Positions 16,009 through 25,362 of a stretch of DNA of 36,902 nucleotides are shown in pieces. Location of the stretch: assembly GCA_964614515.1 (NCBI GenBank), contig CAZTPJ010000034.1, positions 1-36,902 of the forward strand, given 5' to 3'. Both the position numbers and the translations under genes were made by a program. This DNA is from CAZTPJ01 sp964614515. Lineage in GTDB: Bacteria > Planctomycetota > Phycisphaerae > Phycisphaerales > UBA1924. Positions within the stretch are counted from its first letter, which is position 1, and each line of letters opens with the position of its first letter. The notes beneath the pieces were generated by a model. That model did no database searches. It was not told the origin of the DNA and saw nothing but the letters and a program-made list of their open reading frames with translations.

Positions 16009-16653
16009 TCAGTGCGACGTGGCCGTGCGAATGATCTTCGCTTCGAGCCGTGCGCGAATTTCCGCCGGCGCGTTCATTGGAAGGACAACGCGATCGGTGG
16101 CATCGACCTGGAAGCGCGGGCGCTTCGGAAGGCCATCGGGGAAGTGAATCGTCGCGCGAGGCGTTGGCAGTCCGCGGCCGGGCTGAATCGTCTCGACCGA
16201 ACTGCCGGCGCTGGCGTGAGAGTCAGCCTTGTGGATCGCGGCCGTGTCATTGACCAGCGTTCGCACGCCACCGACATATCCGCGTTCGCGAAGCCATGTG
16301 ATGCGTGCGTGTTCGAAGTGCTCAAGGCCGGCATCGGGAATGCGCTGCCATGGATTGATGCCGACGGCCAGGTGTCCCGCGCGAGCCCAGACGACCTGAT
16401 CCTCCGCGCCCCACGCGCCGTAATAGTCCGCGCCGGGGCTGCCGGTGACGATCGCGTACGGGTCATCGTGGCCGCCGATGACGGGACGCGTCATGTTGAG
16501 TCGCCCGTTGAACCCGGGACGATGCACCGAATCAACCATCGAAGGCGGATACAGCACCGGAGTCGCCAGCGGTCGGTCGCCGACGGTTTGTGGGTGGTAC
16601 GCGGGCGTCGACGTGGCGATAGCCACGCCGATCACGAGGGTCATCGAGATCAT
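16009..16653 (-). CDS. Uncharacterised exported protein
   Basis: The product has 214 residues. The start at 16653 has GAGAGGA 4 nt upstream and gives a plausible signal peptide (MISMTLVIGVAIATSTPA). The mature part contains YAIVTGSPGADYYGAWGAEDQVVWARAGHLAVGINPWQ and a basic C terminus. I recognise no domain. It lies downstream of dapL on the same strand, after a 235-bp spacer that probably holds its own promoter. Confidence 0.65.
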   Translation of the reverse strand: MISMTLVIGVAIATSTPAYHPQTVGDRPLATPVLYPPSMVDSVHRPGFNGRLNMTRPVIGGHDDPYAIVTGSPGADYYGAWGAEDQVVWARAGHLAVGINPWQRIPDAGLEHFEHARITWLRERGYVGGVRTLVNDTAAIHKADSHASAGSSVETIQPGRGLPTPRATIHFPDGLPKRPRFQVDATDRVVLPMNAPAEIRARLEAKIIRTATSH

Positions 16654-16888
16654 CGCATCCTCTCTTTCAATTTCCAACGGCGCGCGGCCGTGGCCGCGAC
16701 GCATCCATGCTCAACCGGTCGCCATCCTCAGCGACTTCGGCATCATCTTGAAGCATGCCGCGTGGCGGGAGAATCGCAAGTGAAGTGGCGAAAAAGCGTG
16801 TAAAACGGGGCAAATGGGGCGATTGGCAGCGTCAGGGGCGGACCTTATCGGAAGCGACCGCGACCGGGAGGCACGATCTTCGGACATG

Positions 16889-18094
16889 TCAAGCACATCG
16901 CCAGTCGACGCGAGCGAGCCGCTCGACGGCCTCGATGATTCGCGGCGTCTCGACCGTCAGCGCGATGCGGAAGAACGTGCGAGCCTCTTCGGCGAAGCCC
17001 GCACCGGGCACGACCACGACATCGGCCTCTTCCAACGCCCGCGCGGCGAAGCGCATCGAGTCCATCGGCTTGCCATCTGCGCCCGGCGGGCACTGCGCCC
17101 AGACGAAGAATCCCGCGCCCGGCGGCTGCACTTCACAGCCGATGCGCCGCAGCCCGGGGATCAGCGCATCGCGCCGCTCGCGATACACCTCGCGCATCTT
17201 GACGACATCCGCGTGGTCCACGTTGTCCAGCGCTACAGCCCCGGCCGCCTGAATCGCGCCGAATTGACCCGAATCCAGATTCCCCTTGATCGCCGAGAGC
17301 GCTGCGATGATCTCGGGGTGGCCCACGGCGAACCCCACGCGCCAACCCGTCATGTTGAACGTCTTGCTCAGCGAGTGAAACTCGACGCCGAGCGTCGAAT
17401 CGAGCGAGGCCCCGGCCGCCTGCCACACGCTCACGGGCATGTTCTCAAAGTAGACTTCAGAATACGCCTGATCCGATGCGAGGATGATCCCGCGCTTCGA
17501 GGTGAACTCGACAACGCGAGAGAAGAAGTGTACGTCCGCCGTCGCGCCGGTCGGGTTGTTGGGATAGTTGATCCACATGAGTTTCGCGGCCGTGGCGATC
17601 TCCGCAGGGATGCGCTCAAGCACCGGCTTCCACCCGGTTTCCGCGGAAGTCGGAATCTCATGGATCCTCGCGCCGGCGAAGGTTGCGCCGGCAACATACA
17701 CGGGGTAGCACGGCCGGGGAATCAGCACCGTCTCCCCGGGATTCACCACCGCCAGCGGCAGGTGACCAATGCCTTCCTTCGTGCCGATGCACGTCAGGAT
17801 GTGCTTCGCGGGGTCGGCGGTGACGCCGAAGCGCTTGTGCATGAATCGTGCGGCCGCCTCGCGAAACTCCTTCGTGCCCTCGTTGGGTGGATACTGGTGA
17901 TGCACAGGTTCGCGCATCGCCTTGTTCATTGCGTCGATGATGAACGAGGGCGTCGGACGATCGGGATCGCCCACGCCGAGGTTGATGACATCGGCCCCGG
18001 CCGCGATCCGGGCGCGACGCTTGCGGTCGATGTCCACGAAGAGGTACGGCGGCAACGCGGCCAGACGCTGGGATCGGATAGGACGGTCACTCAT
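16889..18094 (-). CDS. dapL: LL-diaminopimelate aminotransferase
   Basis: DapL converts tetrahydrodipicolinate directly to LL-diaminopimelate, using glutamate and PLP, in a short lysine and cell-wall pathway. The protein has LPPYLFVDIDRKRRARIAAGADVINLGVGDPDRPTP, which is diagnostic for the DapL group. It also has HHQYPPNEGTKEFREA, INYPNNPTGA, SDQAYSEVYF, and the PLP lysine in HSLSKTFNMTGWRVG. The start at 18094 gives the family's usual N terminus and 401 residues. Its ATG overlaps the stop of the upstream glucosidase gene (ATGA), implying translational coupling. Confidence 0.92.
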   Translation of the reverse strand: MSDRPIRSQRLAALPPYLFVDIDRKRRARIAAGADVINLGVGDPDRPTPSFIIDAMNKAMREPVHHQYPPNEGTKEFREAAARFMHKRFGVTADPAKHILTCIGTKEGIGHLPLAVVNPGETVLIPRPCYPVYVAGATFAGARIHEIPTSAETGWKPVLERIPAEIATAAKLMWINYPNNPTGATADVHFFSRVVEFTSKRGIILASDQAYSEVYFENMPVSVWQAAGASLDSTLGVEFHSLSKTFNMTGWRVGFAVGHPEIIAALSAIKGNLDSGQFGAIQAAGAVALDNVDHADVVKMREVYRERRDALIPGLRRIGCEVQPPGAGFFVWAQCPPGADGKPMDSMRFAARALEEADVVVVPGAGFAEEARTFFRIALTVETPRIIEAVERLARVDWRCA

Positions 18095-20880
18095 GCCCGC
18101 AGTGTATGTCGCTGCGGCGTTCGGGTGCGGCCGTCGGCTCCGGCGATGAGCATCGGCGCGACGAGCGCTGTCCACCCTGTCTGGTGCGCTGCGCCGAGTC
18201 CCTGCCCCGTGTCGCCGTGGAAGTACTCGTGGAACAGCAGCAGGTCTCGCCAGTGTGGATCACTTGCGAAGCGCGTATCACCGCCATGACATGGCCGCCT
18301 TCCGTCTGACCCGCGAAGGAACAGGCTCGTCAGGCGCGAGCGGACTTGATCCACCACGGCCGGAAGCGTGACGGATCGGCCCGATCCCGCCGGGCATTCG
18401 ATGGTCAGGCTGTCGCCATAGAAGTAGTGATATCGCTCCAGCGCTTCGAGCAGGAGGAAGTTGAGCGGGAACCAGATGGGTCCGCGCCAGTTCGAGTTCC
18501 CGCCGAACATGCTGGTCCTTGATTCGCCCGGTTCATATTCGATGCAGTATTCCTGTCCATCGAGGCGAAGGATGTACGGCGTATCGCGATGCTCGGCGGA
18601 AAGCGATCGCACGCCGTGCGGCGAGAGGAACTGCGATTCGTTGAGGACGTGACCAAGCACGCGCACCAGACGTTCGCGAGAGGGGATGGCCAGGAGCCAC
18701 TGTGAATCGTGCTCGCCGGTTCCGCGCGTGGCGATGTGCCGCGACAGGTCCGGACGATTGTCAATGAACCAGTCCATGCGCCGCTTGAACCCCGGCAGGC
18801 GCGAGATCGCCTTTGCGCTCAGCACTTCAGCGCAGAAGAGCGGAATGATGCCCACCATCGAGCGGACCTTCAATCGCACGGAGTGCCCATCGTATCGCAG
18901 TTGATCGAAATAGAAGCCATCCTCATCATCCCACAGTCCCGTGCCGCCGAGTGAGTTCATCGCGTCCGCGATGGATACGAAGTGTTCGAAGAACTTCGTC
19001 GCCACATCCTCATACGCCGGATTCTCGCTGGCGAGTTCGAGGGCCATGGCCAGCATGGTGGCGCAGTAGAACGCCATCCAGGCCGTGCCGTCCGCTTGTT
19101 CAAGTTGTGCCCCGCCGGGCAGCGGGCGAGATCGGTCAAACAGGCCGATGTTGTCGAGTCCGAGGAACCCGCCGGAGAAGAGGTTTCGTCCTTCGGGGTC
19201 TTTGCGGTTGATCCACCAGGTGAAGTTGATGAGGAGTTTGTGAAAGACTCGTTCGAGGAAGAGGCGATCGCGCTGTCCGCGCGGGGCCGTCATCTTGTAG
19301 ATGCGCCACGCCGCCCACGCATGCACGGGTGGATTGACATCGCCAAAGGCGAACTCATACGCGGGCAGTTGGCCGCTCGGGTGCATGTACCACTCGCGAA
19401 GCAGCAGCACGATCTGACGCTTGGCGAAGTCAGGGTCAATGCGTGCGAATGCCACGACGTGAAACGCCAGATCCCACGCTGCGTACCACGGATATTCCCA
19501 CTTGTCCGGCATCGAGATGACGTCGCGGTTGAAGAGGTGCATCCAGTCGGCGTTGCGTCCAACACGGCGAGATTCAGGCGGCGGAGGCTGCGCAGGATCG
19601 CCCTCGAGCCACTCCTTGACGACGTAGTGATAAAACTGCTTGGTCCAGAGCAGCCCGGCATATGCCTGCCGTGCGACGCTTCGCGCATCTTCGCCCAGCG
19701 ATGGCCCGATGCGCTGCGCATAGAACCCATCGGCTTCCGCGAGACGCCGCCGCATCACATCCTCAAAGCCGATCCCGAACGCCGGCCGCGCGCGATCCTC
19801 CACTCTCCGCAGACGCAGCCGCACGCTCCGTGACTCGCCCGGCGGAATCAGCCACTTGATGTGCCACGCGGCCTTGGTCCCGCGATCAAACGACTTGACA
19901 CGTTCCGCGCCGCCGCGGATCACATGCTCGTGAAACGCATCCTTCTTCGGGCGTCCATCGTCGGGCAGACCCCACAGGACTGTCCCGTTCGTTTCGTTGT
20001 CGGTCATCAATAGCGGCGTGGCGCCATCATCGGGCACATCGATCAGGAGTTCGTGCGGCTCAAGCGTCGCATGATCGGCGCGGAGCGCGCGCGCTCCATG
20101 CCGCGTCAGCCACGGCTTGATCCAGCACCCCTCATGTTCACAGCCCCACGACCATGTATTGCGAAACCACAGCGTCGGCAGCAGATGCAGCGGTACGGCC
20201 TCAGGCCCACGGTTGTGGGCGGTAATCTGAATGAGCACATCCTCCGGCCCGGCCTTCGCGTACTCGACGAAGACATCGAAGTACCGGTTGTCATCAAACG
20301 CGCCAAGGTCCGCGAGCGTCACCGAAGGCGCTTCGCGCCCGCGCTGCGCCGCCTCGGCCACAAGTTCGGCATATGGATACGCCCGCTGCGGATACTTGTA
20401 GAGCGCCCGCATCCAAGAATGTGTCGGCGTCGAGTCGAGATAGAAGTACGCCTCCTTGACATCCTCGCCGTGGTTGCCCTGCGGCCCGGTCAGGCCGAAC
20501 ATCCGTTCCTTGAGGATCGGATCGCGCTCGTTCCACAGCGCGATCGCGAAACACAATCGACACTGCCGATCCGTGATCCCCAGCAGGCCATCCTCACCCC
20601 AGCGATACGCGCGGCTCCGCGCGTGCTCGTGCGGAAAGAACTCCCAGCACGATCCATCCGCCGAATAGTCCTCGCGCACCGTCGCCCACTGCCGTTCCGA
20701 CAGATACGGCCCCCAGCGCTTCCAGTTGCCCTCGCGCTTTCGATCCTCATCAAGCCGCCTCGATTCCGGATCATCACCGCCTGCGGAAGTCCCTCCATCG
20801 TGATGCGCCGTTCCGTGAACGCGCGAGATGACAACCGAGTCGAAACTGCGTGTGATGGGTGTTGGAGGTGTTTCGGCCAT
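18091..20880 (-). CDS. GH63-like glucosidase (MGH1-type domain)
   Basis: The product has 929 residues with no signal peptide, so it is probably cytoplasmic. It matches the large bacterial proteins related to glycoside hydrolase family 63: an N-terminal beta domain (WGPYLSERQWATVREDYSADGSCWEFFPHEHARSRAYRW) and an (alpha/alpha)6 barrel. The barrel has MPDKWEYPWYAAWDLAFH near 470-490, QADGTAWMAFY near 605, and SMFGGNSNWRGPIWFPLN near 800. Family members cleave alpha-glucosidic links; the exact substrate (glucosylglycerate, trehalose-like or other) cannot be told. The last four bases overlap dapL, an unusual pairing. A divergent glycosyltransferase lies 148 bp upstream, which hints at a shared glycan theme. 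Confidence 0.85.
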   Translation of the reverse strand: MAETPPTPITRSFDSVVISRVHGTAHHDGGTSAGGDDPESRRLDEDRKREGNWKRWGPYLSERQWATVREDYSADGSCWEFFPHEHARSRAYRWGEDGLLGITDRQCRLCFAIALWNERDPILKERMFGLTGPQGNHGEDVKEAYFYLDSTPTHSWMRALYKYPQRAYPYAELVAEAAQRGREAPSVTLADLGAFDDNRYFDVFVEYAKAGPEDVLIQITAHNRGPEAVPLHLLPTLWFRNTWSWGCEHEGCWIKPWLTRHGARALRADHATLEPHELLIDVPDDGATPLLMTDNETNGTVLWGLPDDGRPKKDAFHEHVIRGGAERVKSFDRGTKAAWHIKWLIPPGESRSVRLRLRRVEDRARPAFGIGFEDVMRRRLAEADGFYAQRIGPSLGEDARSVARQAYAGLLWTKQFYHYVVKEWLEGDPAQPPPPESRRVGRNADWMHLFNRDVISMPDKWEYPWYAAWDLAFHVVAFARIDPDFAKRQIVLLLREWYMHPSGQLPAYEFAFGDVNPPVHAWAAWRIYKMTAPRGQRDRLFLERVFHKLLINFTWWINRKDPEGRNLFSGGFLGLDNIGLFDRSRPLPGGAQLEQADGTAWMAFYCATMLAMALELASENPAYEDVATKFFEHFVSIADAMNSLGGTGLWDDEDGFYFDQLRYDGHSVRLKVRSMVGIIPLFCAEVLSAKAISRLPGFKRRMDWFIDNRPDLSRHIATRGTGEHDSQWLLAIPSRERLVRVLGHVLNESQFLSPHGVRSLSAEHRDTPYILRLDGQEYCIEYEPGESRTSMFGGNSNWRGPIWFPLNFLLLEALERYHYFYGDSLTIECPAGSGRSVTLPAVVDQVRSRLTSLFLRGSDGRRPCHGGDTRFASDPHWRDLLLFHEYFHGDTGQGLGAAHQTGWTALVAPMLIAGADGRTRTPQRHTLRA

Positions 20881-21028
20881 GCGGATCGATCCGATTTGTG
20901 TGACGACGACGGCGGTCGGGCATCAACCCAGGCCGTCAAACCCCAAGAGCCTATGACATCGGCGTTCCTTGCGCGTGATCGCACCCGATCTCAAGCGGTT
21001 TTCACCCTCGGACCGATCTCTGCCGCAC

Positions 21029-22381
21029 ATGCGCCCGTCGATCCTGTTCTTCCAGAATCCCGGCCGTCAAAGTCGGCACTATCTGCTTGGGCTGATTCGT
21101 GCCGCCCGCGACCTCGGCCTGACGCACGCCGTGTTTGACCTCGGCCCTGCGTGGCACGCGGTCCAGACGGCCGGAGCCAATGCGGATGATGCGAAAGCGT
21201 CGGTCGCGGCCTCGATCCGCAAGGCGGCGCACGCCATTCGCGCCACGCACACGCTCGGATACATCGCCAACGGCATCGCGGAATGCGGCCTGACCACCGA
21301 CAGCGCGGGCCGGGCGTGTTCCACGCTCGCGGCGGAAGGTGTCACGCACATGCTCCTCTGGACTGACCATCCCAACTGGGTGGCGGGGGGACAGTATCTT
21401 CAACCGCAGGCTCGCGAACTGCTCGCGCACACGTCATGCGTTCATGTTGTCAAGTCGCGTGCGGCCGCGGGCGAGATCGCGGAGGTCTTCCGCTGGTCGC
21501 GCGTTCATGCGATGCCGATGGCCGAGGATTATGCCGCGCTGCAACCCGCGCGCGGCATTCAGCCAAAGTTCGATGTCGTGGCCATTCTCGGCTATGCTCA
21601 CAAAGTCCCGGCCGTACTCACCCCGTTCCTCACACAGGATGATCCCGAGCCTCGCGCGATGGATGTCGCGATGCAACCGGCGGCGCTGGCCGCGTGGGAT
21701 CGCGCCACGGCCGGCGTGCTGACGGATGCTCAGGCGCGATCGGCCCTCGGCGAAGCGTGGCTTGACGCGAAGGCGACGGATCCCGCGCGATCGTTCTGGC
21801 ATCACACGGCCGCACTTCCCGCTGCGCACTCCGACGCGATCGTGCGCCTGCGCGAAGATCCACACCTGTGGTACGCGGGCATTCACGCACTGCAGGACAT
21901 GGTGCGATGGCGGCGCGACTTCTGGCTCTGCTGGCTGGCGAGGCGGGTAAGCGTCGGCGTGTTCGGCACATCAGCGGCGGCCTATGGCCTGCCGCAGCGG
22001 CGCGAGCAGACCGCGTGGGTTGAGTATTCGCAACAGTCCGCTGTGTACGCCCAGGGCCGTCTCGCGATCAACATCAACGGCATGCCCGATGAGGAGGGCC
22101 TGACGCACAAGCCGTTTCAGATCGCGGCCAGCGGTGTACCGATGGTGCATCATGCCGTGTCTGAACTCGGCGATGCCTTTGACGATGGGCGTGAGATTGT
22201 CGTGTTCGATCGCGGGTCAGCGATGCTGGACCGCGTGCGGTCGCTGTTGCACGATGAAGCGGCGCGAAAGGCGATGGCCGATGCCGCGCTGGCCCGTGCG
22301 AAGCGAGAACACACATGGGCCGATCGACTGACGCGAATGCTGAATGCGGGCAGCGGCCATGCTTCACGCGCCGCGGCGTGA
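21029..22381 (+). CDS. CgeB-like glycosyltransferase
   Basis: The product has 450 residues starting MRPSILFFQNPGRQSRHYLLGLI. The C-terminal part resembles the glycosyltransferase domain found in CgeB and related proteins: LAININGMPDEEGLTHKPFQIAASGVPMVHH, then a FDDGREIVVFD segment and a helical tail with ARAKREHTW. Such enzymes use a GT-B fold to transfer sugars from nucleotide donors. Acceptor and donor are unknown. The start at 21029 was chosen over an upstream TTG because the Rossmann strand begins there. It ends convergent with the next dockerin gene. Confidence 0.75.
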   Translation: MRPSILFFQNPGRQSRHYLLGLIRAARDLGLTHAVFDLGPAWHAVQTAGANADDAKASVAASIRKAAHAIRATHTLGYIANGIAECGLTTDSAGRACSTLAAEGVTHMLLWTDHPNWVAGGQYLQPQARELLAHTSCVHVVKSRAAAGEIAEVFRWSRVHAMPMAEDYAALQPARGIQPKFDVVAILGYAHKVPAVLTPFLTQDDPEPRAMDVAMQPAALAAWDRATAGVLTDAQARSALGEAWLDAKATDPARSFWHHTAALPAAHSDAIVRLREDPHLWYAGIHALQDMVRWRRDFWLCWLARRVSVGVFGTSAAAYGLPQRREQTAWVEYSQQSAVYAQGRLAININGMPDEEGLTHKPFQIAASGVPMVHHAVSELGDAFDDGREIVVFDRGSAMLDRVRSLLHDEAARKAMADAALARAKREHTWADRLTRMLNAGSGHASRAAA

Positions 22382-22405
22382 ATCTAGCGACTTTGCATGC
22401 CGCGG
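22371..22405. terminator. Candidate bidirectional terminator hairpin
   Basis: CCGCGGCGTG (22371-22380) can pair with CATGCCGCGG (22396-22405), with one G-U type mismatch and a 15-nt loop. It overlaps the glycosyltransferase stop codon and sits 1 bp from the convergent dockerin gene's stop. There is no T tract. Confidence 0.4.
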
Positions 22406-22406
22406 A

Positions 22407-23936
22407 TCACGGACACCCCGCGTTGAAGGCATTGCCGAAGCACAGGAAATCAAAGATGTCGCACACGCCGCCGCCGGTACTCATGTCACAGTCGCACGCA
22501 TATGGGTCGCCCGCGGAGAAGCGGTTGCCAAAGCACAGGAAGTCGAAGATGTCGAGCACGCCCGGCCCGGTGGATGGATCACAATCGGCATAGCACGCAT
22601 CAAGCGGCACGAGCCGATACACGCCCGCGCCGCTGCTGGGCGTGCGAATCCCGAGCAGCAGCAACTCGCCATCCCCATCGACGGCGATTGAAAACACCGT
22701 CAGCGGAATGCCCTCATCCTTGGGTCCGATGCGAAGTTCGCGCAGCACGCCCGTGCCAGGTGCGATCGGCACGCCGTGCTGATCGTACACATCCAGAACG
22801 AACAGCCGTCCAGGCTCGGCGAAGTAGTTTCCCGTTCCCTGCGTCAGATCCGCGAAGATGTACTTTCCCCACAGGTCGGGAATCGCGCTCCCGCGATACA
22901 CATGCCCGCCGATGACGCATCGACCATCCTCACGGCCATACGACACCAACGGGTCAATCAACACCGGCGGCGGATGGGGCATCGCGCGAATCCCCGGACA
23001 CGAGCCTTCAAGATACGGCCAGCCGTAGTTCCCCCCCCTCTCGATGCGATTGACCTCTTCATACGACCCTTGCCCGACATCGCCGACATACACGGCATCG
23101 GTCAGGGGGTCAATCGTCAATCGCCACGGATGGCGCACGCCCCACGCGAAAACTTCATCCAACCCGGGAAGGCCCACGAGCGGATTGGTCGCGGGATTGC
23201 GGTAGTTCCCGTTGGGGCTGATGGGGTCGGGGCTGCCGATCGTGAGCGATGGGTGCAGCGGGTCGATGCGCATGATCGTGCCCGCGGGATGCGATGTGTC
23301 CTGGCTTTCGAGCGGGCGATTCGGCGCTGCGCCCAGCGCGATGTACAGATACCCGTTTGAATCGAAGTCCATGCCCCCGCCCGTGTGTCCGGGGTGCGCA
23401 TGGTCTGAGCGAAAGATCTCGCGACGCGACGCGGGATCCACGACGTTACCGTTCCCCGCAAGCGTGCGCCACTCCGTCAGGACGTGCGTGTGAACGGGGG
23501 TGTCCACCGGAAAGTCCGCGGGCACGCCCGGCGCGGCCGTGTGCCAGGTGTACATCCGCCCCTCGCCTGGCGCGCCGCTGACCGCAAAGTCGCGATGCAA
23601 TGTGAAGCCCAGCAGGCCGCGCCCATTCTCCGTGAGCAGACCCGCGGACATGTCCAGCATCGGCGTCGGCAGCACCGCGCCGCCATCGACCACGAGGATC
23701 CGCCCTTCGCGTTCCGCGATGAAGAATCGTCCCGAGCCATCGCTCGGAGCATCGCCGATCGTCGGCAGATCAATCGGATCACCGCGCCCCTCAAGCAGTA
23801 CGACCTCGACATCGGCGCGCTGCACACTCGGCGTCGCGACCGGCGCGGGGCACGGCCCGATCTGCGCCATTGCGGGCGATATGGCGATCACCAGAGCCGT
23901 CATGGCCATCCAGGCCGTCGTGCGTACGAGCATCAT
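22407..23936 (-). CDS. Secreted glucose/sorbosone-dehydrogenase-like propeller protein with GC-type dockerin module
   Basis: The product has 509 residues. A signal peptide ends at SPAMAQ. The body is a six-bladed PQQ-type soluble aldose dehydrogenase fold. It has SDGSGRFFIAEREGRILVV, GRGLLGFTLHRDF, DHAHPGHTGGGMDFDSNGYLYIALG, GNYRNPATNP, VFAWGVRHPWRLTID, YVGDVGQGSYEEVNRIERGGNYGWPYLEG and IPDLWGKYIFAD, all landmarks of the family. It probably oxidises a sugar outside the cytoplasm with PQQ, although activity is not certain. The double dockerin module closes the protein (ending NAGCP). Two ATGs are adjacent; GGAGGTGG lies just upstream and slightly favours the second (23933). Confidence 0.9.
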   Translation of the reverse strand: MMLVRTTAWMAMTALVIAISPAMAQIGPCPAPVATPSVQRADVEVVLLEGRGDPIDLPTIGDAPSDGSGRFFIAEREGRILVVDGGAVLPTPMLDMSAGLLTENGRGLLGFTLHRDFAVSGAPGEGRMYTWHTAAPGVPADFPVDTPVHTHVLTEWRTLAGNGNVVDPASRREIFRSDHAHPGHTGGGMDFDSNGYLYIALGAAPNRPLESQDTSHPAGTIMRIDPLHPSLTIGSPDPISPNGNYRNPATNPLVGLPGLDEVFAWGVRHPWRLTIDPLTDAVYVGDVGQGSYEEVNRIERGGNYGWPYLEGSCPGIRAMPHPPPVLIDPLVSYGREDGRCVIGGHVYRGSAIPDLWGKYIFADLTQGTGNYFAEPGRLFVLDVYDQHGVPIAPGTGVLRELRIGPKDEGIPLTVFSIAVDGDGELLLLGIRTPSSGAGVYRLVPLDACYADCDPSTGPGVLDIFDFLCFGNRFSAGDPYACDCDMSTGGGVCDIFDFLCFGNAFNAGCP

Positions 23937-23987
23937 CCACCTCCAGGATTCCGCGCGGGACTACATCACGTTGTCAGCAACCGCACA

Positions 23988-24016
23988 AGCATATCAGACG
24001 CGCCGCCATCGCGCAA
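23988..24016 (-). promoter_or_regulatory. Candidate promoter of the sugar-dehydrogenase-like gene
   Basis: On the minus strand, TTGCGC (24011-24016), 17 bp, then TATGCT (23988-23993), preceded by TGA at the extended -10 position. It leaves a leader of about 45 nt before the ATG. Confidence 0.45.
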
Positions 24017-24058
24017 GAACGCTCGGTCTTCGCCACGGGCGGCATTGACAGGCCCCCA

Positions 24059-24094
24059 AACAAGAACGGCCAAGGGCACTACGCCCCTGGCCGT
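24059..24094 (-). terminator. Rho-independent terminator of the propeller-like dockerin gene
   Basis: A 12-bp stem (24066-24077 with 24083-24094; one mismatch, a G-U pair in the RNA) has a 5-nt loop. On the minus strand it is followed by TCTTGTTT. It lies 25 bp past the stop codon at 24119. Confidence 0.75.
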
Positions 24095-24118
24095 GATGTG
24101 AATCAAATTGATTGTGGC

Positions 24119-25114
24119 TTATGGGCAGCCGTTGTTGAATTCGTTGCCGAAGCAAAGGAAGTCGAAGATGTCACAGACGCCGGGGCCTGTGCTGGTGTCG
24201 CAGTCGCAGGCATACGGGTCGCCCGCGGAGAAGCGGTTGCCAAAGCAGAGGAAGTCGAAGATGTCGAGCACGCCCATGCCGGTGGATGTGTCGCAGTCGG
24301 GATAGCACGACGGCGTGCTTTCGACGACTTCGTAGCCCTGCCAGCCGAAGCGGGCGTTATCAAACACGAAGATCTGCCCGTTGGCGTAGCCCATGCGGAA
24401 GGCACTCTGCACATCCAAGTCCAGCGTGCTGGCGCCGACAAACGCGCCGGTCGTGTCGAACGCGAGGGCGCGATCGTTCGTGTGATCAACCACCCACACC
24501 AGGTCCGCATCCACGTCGTAGCCGATGCAGAACGTCGCGATATTGGCCGTCGTCACGCCCGCCGAACCAAGGTCCAGGATGAACGATGAATCCAGCCCAC
24601 CGTCGCTCCGGCGGATGACGTTCACAGTCGCAGCCGACTCACGCGAGTACAGCACATCGCGAACAGCGTCATAGGCCATCATCGACTGGCTGCCGGCCGC
24701 GGCGAGGCTGGTGAGAAGTTGCGTGGCGACGCCAGTGAGGTTGCCCGAGCCATCGACGCCGGCTTCCCACAGGCCGTTGGTCTGCGACGAAAACGCGTTG
24801 ACTTCAAGTTTGTTGGTGTTGGGGTTGTAGTTCCACCCTCGGGCGTCGATGCCCAGCGCGCCCAGGTCCTGAATCCGGGCGCCTGTCGCGTCATAGACCC
24901 ACGCGGCAAAGCTGGGATTGCCGCCGTGCGAGGCGTAGTAGCGGTCAAAGTTCGGGTGATACGCCACGGCCATCGGCGTCGAACCCGTCCCAGGGCCGCG
25001 CTCGAGGAAAATCGTACGGTTGCCGACAGGCAGCACCTGCCCGAATGCCGGCATCGCAGACGCCAGACCCGCTGCAGCGGCCAGCAGAACAACACTCTGT
25101 GAACATCGGTTCAT
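24119..25114 (-). CDS. Secreted propeller-like protein with GC-type dockerin module
   Basis: The product has 331 residues starting at 25114 (MNRCSQSVVLLAAAAGLASA, signal peptide, mature end near FGQ). The body has repeating strand patterns of a beta-propeller (MAVAYHPNFDRYYAS, WNYNPNTNKLEVNAF, MMAYDAVRDVLYS, FCIGYDVDADLVWVVDHTNDRALAFD). No catalytic motif is recognised. The C terminus is the double dockerin module, ending NNGCP. The start is supported by GGGAG 9 nt upstream. A terminator follows, and an extended -10 lies about 70 bp upstream, so it is likely monocistronic. Confidence 0.8.
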   Translation of the reverse strand: MNRCSQSVVLLAAAAGLASAMPAFGQVLPVGNRTIFLERGPGTGSTPMAVAYHPNFDRYYASHGGNPSFAAWVYDATGARIQDLGALGIDARGWNYNPNTNKLEVNAFSSQTNGLWEAGVDGSGNLTGVATQLLTSLAAAGSQSMMAYDAVRDVLYSRESAATVNVIRRSDGGLDSSFILDLGSAGVTTANIATFCIGYDVDADLVWVVDHTNDRALAFDTTGAFVGASTLDLDVQSAFRMGYANGQIFVFDNARFGWQGYEVVESTPSCYPDCDTSTGMGVLDIFDFLCFGNRFSAGDPYACDCDTSTGPGVCDIFDFLCFGNEFNNGCP

Positions 25115-25180
25115 GTCTCGTCTCTCCCATGTTTCGATTGGTCCCAACCACGGCCAGCCCACGAAGGCCGACCGGATGAC

Positions 25181-25189
25181 ATTGTATCA
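25181..25189 (-). promoter_or_regulatory. Candidate extended -10 element
   Basis: TGATACAAT on the minus strand fits TGnTAtAAT. No good -35 lies upstream. Its position gives a ~60-nt leader for the propeller-like dockerin gene. Confidence 0.35.
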
Positions 25190-25362
25190 CGACTACGCCA
25201 GAAAGGCGTCGCTCCATCCAGGACGGCCGAAGAGGGCGGAGATTCCGGCGGTGGCAGCCCCGAATCCTGGGAGTGTTAGCGCCGTTATCGGGTTCGTTCT
25301 GATTCACCCGCTTCCACGCCGCCGCACACCCTATCCTCCACCACGCCACGAAGGAGCCATCC

